Below, in pieces: positions 27,301-35,990 of a stretch of DNA of 64,000 nucleotides (positions are counted from its first letter, which is position 1; each line of letters begins with the position of its first letter). The stretch is from Pisaster brevispinus. Taxonomy: Eukaryota > Echinodermata > Asteroidea > Forcipulatida > Asteriidae. Under the pieces are notes generated by a model. The model saw only the letters and a program-made list of their open reading frames with translations. It did no database searches and had not been told where the DNA came from. The stretch spans positions 3,534,001 through 3,598,000 of the forward strand of contig JAMKCF010000009.1 in NCBI GenBank assembly GCA_023634235.1. Reading direction: 5' to 3'. A program made the translations under genes and the position numbers.

Positions 27301-30300
27301 GCAAGGGGGCTTTCCGTCACCACCTTATTGGATGGACTGTCCCAAGGTTCAATCGCCTCTCCGACATACGGCTTCAGCCTGTCCACATGGACAACTTTGA
27401 GTTTGCTTCCCTTCCTCAACTGGATGCGCACCACCACATCAGACAATTTCTTAACCACGAGCCAAGGTCCTTTCCACCGCAATTGCAGTTTAGGGGACAA
27501 ATGCTTTTCCTTGGCCGGGTTGAACAACCACACAAATTGTCCCTCTCTCAGACCATGCTCTGATGCATGCCTGTCATAGTTCTTCTTCTGTCTCTTGGCA
27601 CTCTTGCCGAGACACTCCTCTGCCCTACCATGTGCCAGTTGCGTGTTACCCCTCAACCTTTCGGCAAAGTCTGTGTTGGTGTCTTCCTGAGATTCGGGAC
27701 ACCCTGCCACCAAATCTACTGGAAGATAAACCTCCCGGCCAAGCATCATCATGTTTGGCGACTCTCCAGTCGATTCCTGAGGAGTACATCTATATGCAAA
27801 GGTGGCATAGGGAAGGAACTCATCCCAGTCCTTCTGCCTCTTCTTTGGATTGATCATGACTGACACAATGTTGATTAGCGTCTTATTAAACCTTTCAACC
27901 ATGCCATCCGATTTGGGATTATAGGCGGTCGTTCAGGTTTTCGTAATTCCAAGGAGCCGGCACATCTCACTAAACACCTCAGATTCAAAATTCCGGCCCT
28001 GATCAGAATGAAGTTCTTGGGGCACCCCAAACCTACAAACAAACTCGTTTACCAGTTTCAGGGCAACCGTACCCGCAGTGGAGTCGGGAAGCGGATATGC
28101 CTCCACCCACTTGGTGCAATAGTCACCCACCACCATAATCCACAGGTTGCCACTGTCCGTCCTGGGCAGTGGCCCGAGCAAGTCTATTGCTACCCGTTCC
28201 ATAGGAACGCCAACCCGATACTGTTGTAAAGGGGCAACCCTTCTCTTTGCAGCAGACTTCCTCCTGGCACAGAGGTCACAAACCCTCAAACATGACCGAA
28301 CATCCGCAGACATTCCTGGCCAAAAATACCTGTATTTCACCCTGGCGAGTGTCTTATTAACACCTAAGTGTCCACTGAGTTGCCCACCATGCAACTCACT
28401 GAGGATACTCTTTCTGAACTTCTGTGGCAAGACCTTGAGCCATCTTACCGACTTCCCATCATCCAACTCCGACCGCTTGTAGAGAAGCCCCTCCTTAACC
28501 TCTAGTTGATCCCATTGGGACCAATAGGTCTTGGAGGCTACTGAGGAGTGGGACTGCGTCTTCCACTCTGGACGACTACTACCATCCTCTTTGGACTTGA
28601 GGACCCAACTCATAGTCCCATCTCCCAGCTGTGCCTCCCGCAAAGCTTCCTTTGAAATGATAGGTCTGGCCTCCAGACCCCTTACAATCAACTCCTCACC
28701 CTTATGTTCTACCACGGGTTTCTCACCACTTGGCTGCTCGTCCTTGGTCATTTCTTGTCGGCCGCACTGTTTACACTGCCTCCGCGACAACCCATCAGCG
28801 TTGCCATGCTTTCTACCAGGTCTATGCTCCACCGTCAAGTCATACTGTGAGATGACTTCAATCCATCGAGCCAGCTGACCCTCCGGGTTCTTAAAATTAA
28901 GGACCCACCGCAATGCAGCATGGTCAGTTCTTACTTTGACCTTCTGACCATACAAATACTGTTTAAAGTATTTCAAATACATGACCACAGCCAACAACTC
29001 ACGTCGAGTCACGCAATAGTTGCGCTCAGGTCTACTGACTTGCGTAAGCCAGGACTCTTTCCTCACCATCTCTCCACTGGCATCGGTGTCCAAGACAAAG
29101 TCACCTTCTGGATTGGGGTATGATAAGATTGGGGCAGACTGCAGTCTGTCCTTCAACTCATCAAATGCCCCTTGGCAAGACTCCGTCCATGCAAACTCCC
29201 TTGATTTCTCAGTCAAGGCATGCAACGGACTGGCAATTTCCGCAAACCTACGAATGAACTTCCGGTAGTAAGAGGCGAGGCCCAAAAAGCTTCTCACATC
29301 TCTTACACACTTCGGAGTTGGCCGTTCGGCTACAGCTTTCACCTTCTCCGGGTCCGTCGCTACCCCCTCTGATGACACAATGTGCCCCAGATAAGCCACT
29401 GACTTTTGAAACAAGTGACACTCGCTGGGCTCCAATTTGAGTCTTGCGTGTCTCAATCTGTCCAACACAACTCTCAGACGATGTAGAGTTTCCGTTACTG
29501 TTCGACCAAAGACAATGACATCTTCTAAGTAAACCAACAAGATGTCCCACTGCAACCCAGCCATGACCTTCTCCATGAGCCGTTCAAACGTTGCCGGGGC
29601 ATTGCATAACCCAAAGGGCATACACTTCCACCTGTACAAACCATTCCTTACAACAAACTTTGATTTTTGGCTGGCGTCCTCATCCACTGCCAAAATCACC
29701 AGAATTTTGATAACAACCCAAAATCACATTAGGGATGGTAACCTTACACGGTTGCTACACTTGACCAATGTCTGCTCGGTGACTCAGTCACTTCAAGCAA
29801 AATAGTCAGTGATGCACTCCTATGCGGCCCAAAACCTTGCGAAAACTGAACACTTTGCGCTTGGCTCGCCAACTGACGAACTCGCAGCAGTGTCCACCTC
29901 TGTTCCTTTGTGACTCTTCTAAGCCTGTGACGGTTACACGGTTAACCGACCGATTATTCGGTTACACGTTTACGTTTTTTCGGTTTGGGTAACTGTAAAA
30001 CCAGTTCCAAAAATGGTGCTTTGTTGAGATTAGTAAATCCGTAAATGTTCTAGACCGCAAGTCGCGATCTTCTATTCTCCTGTAAGTTCTTATTTATTTT
30101 TTTCGTCGAGCGTGAGCCTAAACATGTCAGATCTTCGAGGTGCACCGCAAATAATAATCTTCGTCTTCATGTTTTGTCTACGAAAATAACCACAGAGGAG
30201 ACCCTGGTAAGTGGCAGACAATAGAGGCAAGATAAGTCTTAAGAAAATCTTGGACAGGTTTGGCCCATTGAGAGTGCGCGCGTTCAATAGTAGGTTCACC

Positions 30301-33300
30301 ATCAAAGGAAACTAGCCGACACCGAACTTTCTTTGAGTAGATAAATGACAGCGTCCAACTTTCTTAGCTAGATAAAGGCGGCTTCCACAAAGGAAGCGGA
30401 TTTAGAAATATTATACATAACATAACAGGGTAAAACGGTGGGAGAGTGCACGCTGGCTGCTTCTTGACCTATCACCGCTGGCTGCTTCTGGACCTATCAC
30501 TGCTCATGTACTGTAACCACTCTTTTCCAATCAGCACTGTCGAGTAATCAGGTTTGGTGTCGGTGACCTGTCAGGTCACATGTTGCGTCATGTCAGCTTT
30601 CTTGTTGCGGTTGCGCCAAGCCTGTGCAGTATGCCAGTGCGGCGGCTTAAAATTGCACTTTATTGATAAAGAAACACGGACACTTGAATGACAAAGATTG
30701 TTTATTTCACTGGATACAATTTCACCTACAAGTAAGTTTCCATTATGTGATTCATCCCCGACGAAAATCCGTTCGATGGCAGTGAACATCGTGCTCGGTC
30801 GTCTGAACCAATTTTTTTGAACTACATTTTGTTTCTGAAACGGTCGGTTACACGTGTAACCGACCGTTTCGGAAACGGTTACACGGTTACAAAAAAACCC
30901 GTTTACGCACAGGCTTAGACTCTTCGCAATCGTTTTAACTTTATACAAGTTCTAATCAGCAACCCGCTCAGAATTACAGCAACAACAACCAAAATTACCA
31001 AGAGTATACATGTATATACGACAAATATAAGACAATTTTGCATGACCACACTCTTCACTTGTGTATCTCGGCCTTTCCCTATAGAGGGAGGCTAAATCTT
31101 TAACAGAGAGTTCACTTAATCAATTATAATAATCCCACTTCTGACACCATTTGGGGCGGGCACAGACCATTATCCAGTCTGTCATTACTCGGACCCTTTC
31201 CCTTGCTAGCTCAAGTTAAAGTCACTAAGCGGACTTAAGGCTGAGTGGCGAGATTCGTTTGGGAGGAAGAATACCGCCCGAATATAAAAGATTGTAAACC
31301 TCTCTGTCAGAGTACACACGATTCCCTAAATAATACACAATTGAACAATAGGTTTATGAACAACAAACATCAGCCATGTGGTTTAATTAGTCAACCTCTT
31401 CAGTATCAACCACACTCAATGAATAATACAGATCTCAAGTACATCAATTAATCAAATACGGGTTACTTACTAATAACGCCCACGGCCTACTCAACTTTTA
31501 CCCATGAGTTTCGCGCCAAAGCAGCACAAGCAATCCACTAGTCAACCACTTTAGTAGAGGTCAATGCACCATGCGTTAACAAGCACACAGCAAGGTCAAC
31601 CACGTGGGGAATAGCCCAGCTATATCAACCACACAGTGGGGTAAAACACACAGCAGTCACGAAGTGTCCCGGGTACGAAAAGGTAAAGGTACGAAGTGAC
31701 CCGACACAGGCTGACCTGTAGTGTAGTACTTACTTTAGTACTTACTTTTGGTAGCGAGTTCGATGAAATCGCTATGTTGTAATTCCTATCTGGAATAACA
31801 CGTTTAATGCGAGAAAATAACTTCCGTTTACAACTATTTCCAAACTTCAAATAAAGTTTTGAGATAATATTATGGAAGATAAAAGACGGATCTTTTAAAC
31901 AGCGTAATTTTTACTGTTGATGAAAGACGTTATAATGCTTTAAAAAATGTGTCAAAACTGGAGCACTTTTGGAGAGTCCGATCATCTGTCTGAACTGTGC
32001 GCTGCCATTTTGGAAAATGTCAGTTCGTGGTGTGACGTTATTTACGTCATATCTTTGTAACCCCTGACCTCTTGCAATGATGAGTGCATTGACCGTGTAG
32101 TAAACAAGTCAAGCTTTCCGATCATACCAAGTGCGTGGTTGTTTAGTGTTTTAGCAGCCGCTCTCCGACAAGACAAAATTTCAGGTAATTTTCACTAATT
32201 TTTTTCATAAAAAAGCTTCCAAATTGTTTATAAGGAGTCAATTACAACCATATGAAACCAATATTTTATGAAAATATGGACTTTGAGGAACATTTTGGAC
32301 GAGATTATTACCCTATAATTTATAGCACATAGAAGCGCAACAAGGAATTTCACACGGCCCTCCATCTTGAGCCGTCCCCAAGACACCTAGTGTTGGCAGT
32401 AGTTTTTGTTGTACAATTATGTAACATATCTTTTACTGTGACACACTTGTTTTAAATGAATCATGTATGTACAGTATATATACTATATAGTATTATTAGT
32501 GTATGAATGTTTAAATAATCTTATACATAATCTGAGTATTAAAATAAAACTTTTGTTTTCACAATTTAGGCCTATTAAATTAGTAATCAAACACAATTAA
32601 ATTCAATGAAGAAAAAAAAGACTGATGATACACTACTAGTGAGGCTGATGTAGGCCCGTTGAATTAATTTATTCTCTTCCTTCCCATCATCATTATCATT
32701 GTTCTGGGACCATGTCATTAAAAAATGTTTAATTCTTTACTATTGAACTAGAACTTTGTAGTTCAGTAATATGAATAGGCCTACTTGTTAATGTTAGTGT
32801 TATTACCAAATTCCGATATCCACAGAGTAGAGTATGTCTAGTGCTAGCGATGCAGAGGAAAATTTCCGTTGGCAAGAGTACCAACTGGAAAACAGAGGGT
32901 GGTATAATGTAAGCAAAACCTTTGACAGTGATATGGAACTGATTCCATTCACAAATTTCATTGACCATGTTGATTTCCAGTTTCTAATTTGTTATTTTTG
33001 TTTTAAAATCTAATCATTATTTTGTTGTATCACTGCAATGAATTACTTTCATCCTTCATTTTACTTAATTCAGACATTTCATTCGCCTGAGCGTGCAGAA
33101 GTTGATGGGTCGACTGATTCAGACAAGACAGAATCATAGTAAATTGAAAAAATAACCTACATACAAAAAAATGCTCATCCAGAAAAAGAAATATAAATAA
33201 GTATAGGTTAGTTGATTTGTACACTAACTGATGCCTTTCTCATTTAATCCTCTTTTCATTGATACCAAACATGCTTGGTTAACTGTGAAAAATAAAATTT

Positions 33301-34631
33301 AAAAAATAAATTGACACTTAGGAGTTAACACTTCAGGAATAAAAACGGCAGATGTAAATCGCCCATTTTTCAAATAAAAAATTACGTAACTCCACTGTTC
33401 TTACCAATTGGGCTGATTTACATACCATTGGATTTCATTTTAAATTCTCTTTCCAGTGATGCTAAACTTGATAGGGTTGTTTAAAAAAAAGGGGAAAAGT
33501 GTCGGACTCACTACTTTTGGCAGAATTAATTCGGTAACAACTTTACATTTTATTAAGGCTATTTATCAACTTTTATAAGCTTGTAAAAAGTCAAAGGCGG
33601 CCACCAGTAACTATCACTCAGTCAGGTGTGCCAGTCTAACACTGTAACACTAGTGTAATTGGTCTTAACAATATTAAGTAATATCAATAAATGTCGCCCT
33701 AAGTGTAAAAGTAAAATCACTAAATTAGTAAATAGCTCTTGTTTCAATGTAGTTGCGATGATCGTAACCCTCCATCCTCCCGACCGTCGGGAGGATGGAG
33801 GGTTACGATCATCGCAACTAGTTTCAATGTAACTGACATAATTTGATACCGACCTATATTTTTTTGTTTTTAGTGAACCTAAAATACTTCTTTTTACTAG
33901 CAACAGCATGCTTAGATTTAATAGCTCAAAAAAGTTGTCAATTCATGCCCATGTGCTTGTGTGATGTGATACTTTCTACTAATCTATTTCCCTATATATC
34001 ATCCATAGAGTTATAGGAACTAGAGGGCGCACTGGTAATGCTACGTGCACAAACGTGACGGGACCGCAGGAAGACACGCGCGCCATTTTGTACGATGGCA
34101 ACATTGAATACGAATTACGCGGTGTGCTTGCTAAATACACATTATGCGGTCTAAAAAAAAAGCGTCTGTATTAAAGTTGTTTCGTGGACTGGGGTTTATG
34201 TTATTTGTTTCAATCAATAGAGGATGAACACACACATGCCACGATCACGATTTATTGTCCAAAGTGAAGGAATAATATTCTAAAATATTATATTTATTCG
34301 GGGATTATTTAGTACTATAAACGGTCTTCACTGGCATTCATAAATTTCACAGTAAACCATTGTTAACCATTGCTCTGTTGCAACACGCACAAATACTAAA
34401 ATAGTTTAGACGTTGTTTTTGACTACTTAAGAAATGGCCGCCGCGCTGCCCTTGTGTCGGGCCGCACCGCGTCCCTAGGCTAGTGGCTCTCTAGTTCATC
34501 ATCAGACTAAAAAAAGACTCACCGTAAAACTGTTGACTCCGACCAGCACCATCTCTCATGTCTCGACCACCACCATCTCTCATGTCTCTACCACTACCAG
34601 ATCGAAAATTATCCTTCCTTCCTCTTGACAT
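6379..34631 (-). CDS. NXF1: Nuclear RNA export factor 1 (NXF1/TAP), complete, 20 coding exons
   Basis: Main mRNA export receptor: binds mRNPs, pairs with NXT1 and carries cargo through nuclear pores. Coding exons in transcript order: 34523-34631, 22935-23082, 22236-22433, 21441-21645, 21132-21215, 20504-20608, 20133-20274, 19378-19466, 18404-18511, 17910-18007, 13916-13952, 12971-13095, 12366-12426, 11398-11497, 10703-10818, 9882-9924, 8854-8984, 8222-8376, 7333-7393, 6379-6414. They sum to 2151 nt, phases match at every junction, and the product is 716 residues (human about 619). Domains: R/G/D-rich N-terminus (1-213, with [14 protein letters not shown] like the human protein), RNA-binding RRM (about 214-290, [18 protein letters not shown]), leucine-rich repeats (330-440, [12 protein letters not shown]), NTF2-like domain (455-635, [15 protein letters not shown]) and TAP-C UBA (660-716, NNWDY loop). 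The extra length lies before the RRM. The exon 4 donor (GTACAT) and exon 5 donor (GTTAGA) are weak but keep frame. The start is the ATG at 34629-34631, read MSRGRKDN. No polyA signal was placed confidently. Confidence 0.96.
6680..7105 (-). mobile_element. 5'-truncated LINE tail in NXF1 intron 19
   Basis: The minus strand reads [18 protein letters not shown] from about 7060, similar to LINE ORF C-termini. It ends in GCGCTATATAAG and a TTATTATTG-rich tail near 6680-6710. Confidence 0.65.
8524..8715. mobile_element. MITE family 1, copy B (5'-truncated)
   Basis: Matches the right half of copy A from ATGAATCATT to CGACCCTACTTTTAA; the left half is missing. Lies in NXF1 intron 17. Confidence 0.7.
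9062..9350 (+). mobile_element. tRNA-derived SINE (copy 1)
   Basis: GTGGGTTCGAATCCTGG is a pol III B box. The body (ACACTTAACCGTCACTGCTT, GATGGAACATAAAGCC, AAGAACCCAATGCACTT) resembles widespread metazoan SINE cores, and it ends TTGCTATATAAATGG. A worn minus-strand copy is at about 55258-55470 in ZFYVE19 intron 5. Confidence 0.65.
10855..11303. mobile_element. MITE family 1, copy C
   Basis: Full length, from TAGGTAGGGTCATAGATTGG to CAATCCATGGCCCTACCATTAA; in NXF1 intron 14, 37 bp upstream of exon 15. Confidence 0.8.
11969..12163. mobile_element. MITE family 3, copy 2 (right end lost)
   Basis: CAGAGCTGCCAATATTTG, then the same ATCAGGGAGA repeats; ends without the inverted terminus. In NXF1 intron 13. 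Confidence 0.7.
13535..13797 (-). mobile_element. tRNA-derived SINE of a second family, copy 1
   Basis: The minus strand contains TAGCTCAGTTGG (A box) and GGTTCAAGTCCC (B box). The flanking ends do not pair as an acceptor stem, so it is not a tRNA gene. A shared segment CCCAGGTTGCATCGTAAAC...GGCACCCCC lies on one side. Confidence 0.7.
14674..14846. mobile_element. MITE family 3, copy 3
   Basis: CAGAGCTGCCGACATTGACA to GAGTTGGCAGCTCTG, both ends present. In NXF1 intron 10. Confidence 0.75.
16905..17060 (+). repeat. tRNA-like SINE head in NXF1 intron 10
   Basis: GGCGAAGTGGTCTAAC (A-box-like) and GGGGTTCGAATCC (B box) are about 50 bp apart. A similar pair (TCAAGTGGTTAGAC and GTGGGTTCTAATC) is at 51991-52055. 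Confidence 0.5.
18856..19239. mobile_element. MITE family 1, copy D
   Basis: TTAAAGGAAGGTTCATAGATTGG to CCAATCTATGGCCCCACCTTTGAA, with internal deletions relative to copy A; in NXF1 intron 8. Confidence 0.75.
22508..22680. repeat. Interspersed repeat (paired with 54350-54500)
   Basis: Shares CCCTTTGCAAAA-TGAAAA-GGCCTTGCCCT and flanking words with 54350-54500. Lies in NXF1 intron 2. Nature unknown. Confidence 0.5.
23828..24082 (-). mobile_element. tRNA-derived SINE of the second family, copy 2
   Basis: Same layout as 13535-13797 (TAGCTCAGTTGG, GGTTCAAGTCCC, then CAGCTAACGGTTGAATGG...). It lies about 170 bp from the 3' LTR of the gypsy element. Confidence 0.7.
24253..25963 (-). repeat. 3' LTR of the gypsy element (about 1.71 kb)
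   Basis: On the minus strand it starts TGACGGGAAG directly after the polypurine tract and ends GCCCGCCACA, giving the usual TG...CA ends. The stretch 24253-24763 is repeated at 31152-31660. The rest (U3) is present only here. It contains seven exact TGTGGTT words on either strand and a doubled block GTTGACTTGGAGAGGG...CTTCTCTCC...ATTAAATAT (about 25440-25500 and 25530-25592). Each copy can fold and carries a TATA-like AT stretch. U3 length and inner boundary rest on the polypurine tract, since the other LTR is truncated. Confidence 0.75.
25964..25986 (-). other. Polypurine tract for plus-strand priming
   Basis: Twenty-three uninterrupted purines on the minus strand (AAAAAGAAGAAA...GAAGG) directly before TGACGGG, the inferred 3' LTR start, and just after the stop of the third ORF. 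This position fixes the inner edge of the 3' LTR. Confidence 0.8.
25996..26733 (-). CDS. Third ORF of the gypsy element: two-finger C2H2 protein (245 aa)
   Basis: Intact ORF in the env position, between pol and the polypurine tract. Two C2H2 fingers have identical spacing: Cys19/Cys22/His35/His40 and Cys48/Cys51/His64/His69 (C-x2-C-x12-H-x4-H). A Pro/Ser/Thr/Glu-rich middle and a charged C-terminus (about 200-245) follow. No signal peptide, membrane segment or furin site, so it is not an envelope. A good splice acceptor (TTTTCTGTTTCTGTCAACAG) ends at 26756, 23 nt before the ATG, suggesting expression from a spliced subgenomic RNA. Role unknown; nucleic-acid binding is an inference from the fingers. 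It kept its frame while pol decayed, which may be chance given the low divergence. Confidence 0.7.
   Translation of the reverse strand: MSGRSVVVRKPGKPRQFRCQQCQNDYPHRQGLWHHIQERHGPVMFRYCRRCTHKASRRETLIRHYSSCHPGFEMEWKAVSPEKEREEQVPLTARLVGAGWVPETVSTPPAETTQAKTRTDQREDEEEAVVSLSPTPISPLQRSALPEPPVARNAFGFPPSGKPRGMLALSNAAVSPGSTASSMPSLEWVLPTPVEKVSVGVQTNPVKRIVRAIVREQTVRVFLHDGVEIQREEVLRTYREMVDIV
26734..27047 (-). other. Spacer between pol and the zinc-finger ORF
   Basis: Contains the acceptor at 26756-26757, a direct duplication of GGAAACTGGTCACGCCCCTT (26835-26857 and 26874-26897), and a homopolymer run of about twelve G near 26915. No coding signal. Confidence 0.6.
27048..29732 (-). pseudogene. pol: gypsy pol remnant: reverse transcriptase, RNase H, integrase
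   Basis: Two blocks in one frame (29699-27933 and 27932-27048) are split by a TGA at 27933-27935. The context ACC TGA ACG suggests CpG decay of an Arg codon. Order: RT palm and thumb ([36 protein letters not shown]), RNase H ([24 protein letters not shown]), integrase H2C2 zinc knuckle ([10 protein letters not shown]...CDLCARRK), DDE core ([26 protein letters not shown]), GPY/F module ([21 protein letters not shown]) and an acidic tail with a repeated VTESPL. Odd points: the RT site reads VYLEDV where the family has YxDD; roughly 25 residues are missing after DTDASGE without loss of frame; the N-terminal RT is gone, with a frame change near 29700. Inactive. Confidence 0.92.
29920..30917. mobile_element. 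Non-autonomous hAT-like DNA transposon (998 bp) nested in the gypsy element
   Basis: Ends are a perfect 10-bp inverted repeat (TAAGCCTGTG / CACAGGCTTA). It is flanked by a perfect 8-bp duplication GACTCTTC at 29912-29919 and 30918-30925. Subterminal DNA at both ends carries repeated CGGTTACAC and AACCGACCG words in both orientations, partly palindromic (for example GGTCGGTTACACGTGTAACC). An 8-bp duplication, short inverted ends and subterminal repeats are hAT traits. No transposase is visible in about 1 kb; ORFs at 30090-30305 and 30571-30948 (minus) resemble nothing I know. Confidence 0.85.
31131..31149 (-). other. Primer-binding site matching the 3' end of tRNA-Leu(CAA)
   Basis: Minus strand reads TGGTGTCAGAAGTGGGATT, two bases after the LTR end. 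It is complementary to the animal tRNA-Leu(CAA) 3' end (AATCCCACTTCTGACA plus CCA) as I know it. It would prime minus-strand DNA synthesis. Confidence 0.85.
31152..31660 (-). repeat. Truncated 5' LTR of the gypsy element (R-U5 part)
   Basis: Near-identical to 24253-24763. Its low end TGGGGCGGG lies two bases from the primer-binding site, as expected for a 5' LTR. Similarity stops abruptly after CAGCAGTCAC at 31660; the U3 half is absent and unrelated DNA (GAAGTGTCCCGGG) follows. The cause of the truncation (deletion or recombination) cannot be read from the sequence. Confidence 0.85.
31980..32183 (+). promoter_or_regulatory. Promoter-like stretch before the nested microprotein candidate
   Basis: GCTGCCATTTTGG at about 32002 matches the YY1 core common in housekeeping promoters. 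TGACGT (32033-32038) and ACGTCA (32044-32049) form a close inverted pair of CRE half-sites. The sequence then runs to a plausible splice donor at 32183. There is no TATA box. The motifs are short, so the call rests mainly on their grouping and on the exons that follow. Confidence 0.35.
32834..33139 (+). CDS. Candidate nested two-exon gene for a 46-residue acidic microprotein
   Basis: Not recognised. It lies on the strand opposite NXF1, inside NXF1 intron 1. Exon 32826-32908 follows an acceptor (ATATCCACAG) and holds an ATG at 32834; after 25 codons ending ENRGWYN it stops at a donor AAT|GTAAGC. Exon 33074-33139 follows TTACTTAATTCAG, continues in phase 0 ([12 protein letters not shown]) and ends at TAG. 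The product is 46 residues, Ser/Glu/Asp-rich, with no signal peptide or membrane segment. A possible non-coding first exon ends at about 32183 (ATTTCAG|GTAATT), below a promoter-like stretch with YY1 and CRE-type words. AATAAA words follow at about 33287-33310. Seen: the splice signals and continuous frame. Inferred: that it is a gene. It could also be a chance ORF or a transposon exon. Confidence 0.4.
33750..33820. mobile_element. 71-bp near-perfect hairpin with 9-bp target duplication
   Basis: TAGTTGCGATGATCGTAACC reads into its own reverse complement ending in CGATCATCGCAACTA with almost no loop (centre CGACCGTCG). GTTTCAATG lies exactly on both sides (33741-33749 and 33821-33829), so it arrived by insertion. 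A mutated copy is at about 45702-45772. Confidence 0.8.
34016..34497. repeat. Repeat next to NXF1 exon 1, shared with ZFYVE19 intron 1
   Basis: An 80-bp part (34018-34098: GAACTAGAGGGCGCACTGGT...GCGCGCCATTTTGT) recurs inverted at about 49750-49835. The outer edges show a short inverted GAACTAGAG/CTCTAGTTC. It ends 25 bp inside NXF1 intron 1 from the exon 1 donor. Confidence 0.55.
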
Positions 34632-34882
34632 CTTACAACAATTGTTTCACTAACGAATATAAGAAATCTCCTGCTTTCGCAATTTTACAACTTATGTCGT
34701 CTCGTCCTGTGAAAAAACTTGCCAAACTGCGTATAAGGAAATAGGAGGTTGACCACTAGACTCTTACTCTTATGAACAGATTGTTTTACACGTCTCCTTT
34801 CATCTAGTGACGCAGGGATCCTGACTATTCAAACCAGTTCGGCGAATTATTCAACCAAACGAGGGCGCTATATCAGATGTGT

Positions 34883-35110
34883 GGGCCAATTTCATAGAGC
34901 TGCTTAACGTCCGATTTTGTGCTAACCGTAAACACACGAAAAGGCATGCCAACTTTCTGGTGAAGTAACAATGCAAATCCATGGTGACCGCACAAGACCC
35001 CCTTATTTTTTTTGCAAACCTGTGAAACATGCTTACGCTTAAGCAAAATGTTCTGCTATAGTTAGCACGAAAATTTGCTTACCATTAAGCAGCGCTATGA
35101 AATTGGGCTC
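34883..35110. mobile_element. Foldback repeat with GGGCCCAATTTCATAG ends, upstream of NXF1
   Basis: GGGCCAATTTCATAGAGCTG at the left and GCAGCGCTATGAAATTGGGC at the right are inverted ends. The interior (CCGATTTTGTGCT, GCTATAGTTAGCAC) matches 61288-61562. It lies about 250 bp upstream of the NXF1 start codon. Confidence 0.75.
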
Positions 35111-35783
35111 TGGTTGTAGCGCAGACATGGCGTAGTACAAGGAAGTAGTCACTACGAAAACAATTTGTTAACCTTCCAAAACCAAATTTGTCAACATTCA
35201 AAACATCTGACGACATCATTTCCTGAGAAAAATGGGACTCTACTTTTTTGTACAGGAATATTTTGGTTCAAGACTGACTTTTACAGGGCAAAATTTGAAA
35301 TATGACAGCATTGGATTTCAACAACTAATTGATCTTTACATTCCAATGAGGAATTTTGTTCAGTCAAAAGGTCAAAGTCAAGGCTGTTTTGATTATATTT
35401 TTGAAAGTCAGAAATGAACCCAAAATCCCCAGACAAAAAACATATAGAGGCCAATTTCTTCCAGACTGATGTCCTAAGATGTTTTGGATGTTGACAAGCA
35501 GTGTTTGTAAACAAGTCATTTTTTCTCAAGTCAAGTCGCAAGTCAAATGGTTGCAAGTCGAGTCAAGTCACATAATGTCCTGAAATAAGCCCACTCCGAT
35601 GATGGTTGTGACAGACAACCAAAAACCTGTTTAACGTTGGGCCTTTTGACAAGAGCACCCGCCGCCGAAGACTCAATTTTGCCATATTTGTTTCAAACAA
35701 TAATTGAATTGTCGTAAAATCAAATATATTCAAGTCAATTCTCAACTCTCAAGTCATTTTTGCTCAAGTCAAGTCAAGTGGGC

Positions 35784-35990
35784 TTCTCAAATGCAGGCCC
35801 AGCTCTGTGGAACTCACTTCCTGATAGCTGCAGAAAAGCAAGCTCACTTGATTCATTCAAGAAATTGCTAAAGACTCACTTGTTTTGTCTTTGATTTTGA
35901 TTTTTGATCTGTGTTGGACATATCCAAGCGCTTTGTAACCTATGGAAAAGGCGCTCTATAAATGCTAGCTTGTTATATTATTATATTAAG
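35784..35990 (+). mobile_element. 5'-truncated LINE tail
   Basis: In frame it reads FSNAGPALWNSLPDSC, then SLDSFKKLLKTHLFCL and a stop. This is the C-terminal end of many CR1/L2-like reverse transcriptase ORFs. The tail GCGCTCTATAAATGCTAGC followed by TTATATTATTAT fits a LINE 3' end. It interrupts AAGTC-rich DNA (35520-36060). Confidence 0.75.

Larger units (their letters stand above)
24253..31660 (-). mobile_element. Decayed Ty3/gypsy LTR retrotransposon in NXF1 intron 1
   Basis: Transcribed on the minus strand. Order along the element: partial 5' LTR (31152-31660), primer-binding site (31131-31149), short leader, pol remnant (27048 to about 29730), extra zinc-finger ORF (25996-26733), polypurine tract (25964-25986), full 3' LTR (24253-25963). 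gag, protease and the start of reverse transcriptase are missing. A hAT-like element (29920-30917) is inserted in what remains of the 5' part. The two LTR copies differ at about a dozen positions over some 505 bp by eye, so the insertion is fairly young. No matching target duplication was seen, because the 5' LTR has lost its U3. The copy cannot move by itself. Confidence 0.9.

Noticed and set aside
27072..29123. Several plus-strand ORFs of 70-163 codons
   Set aside because: They are antisense shadows of the minus-strand gypsy pol frame.
24253..31660. Target-site duplication of the gypsy element
   Set aside because: Flanks AATAT (left) and CGAAG (right) do not match; the 5' LTR is truncated, so the true right boundary is lost.
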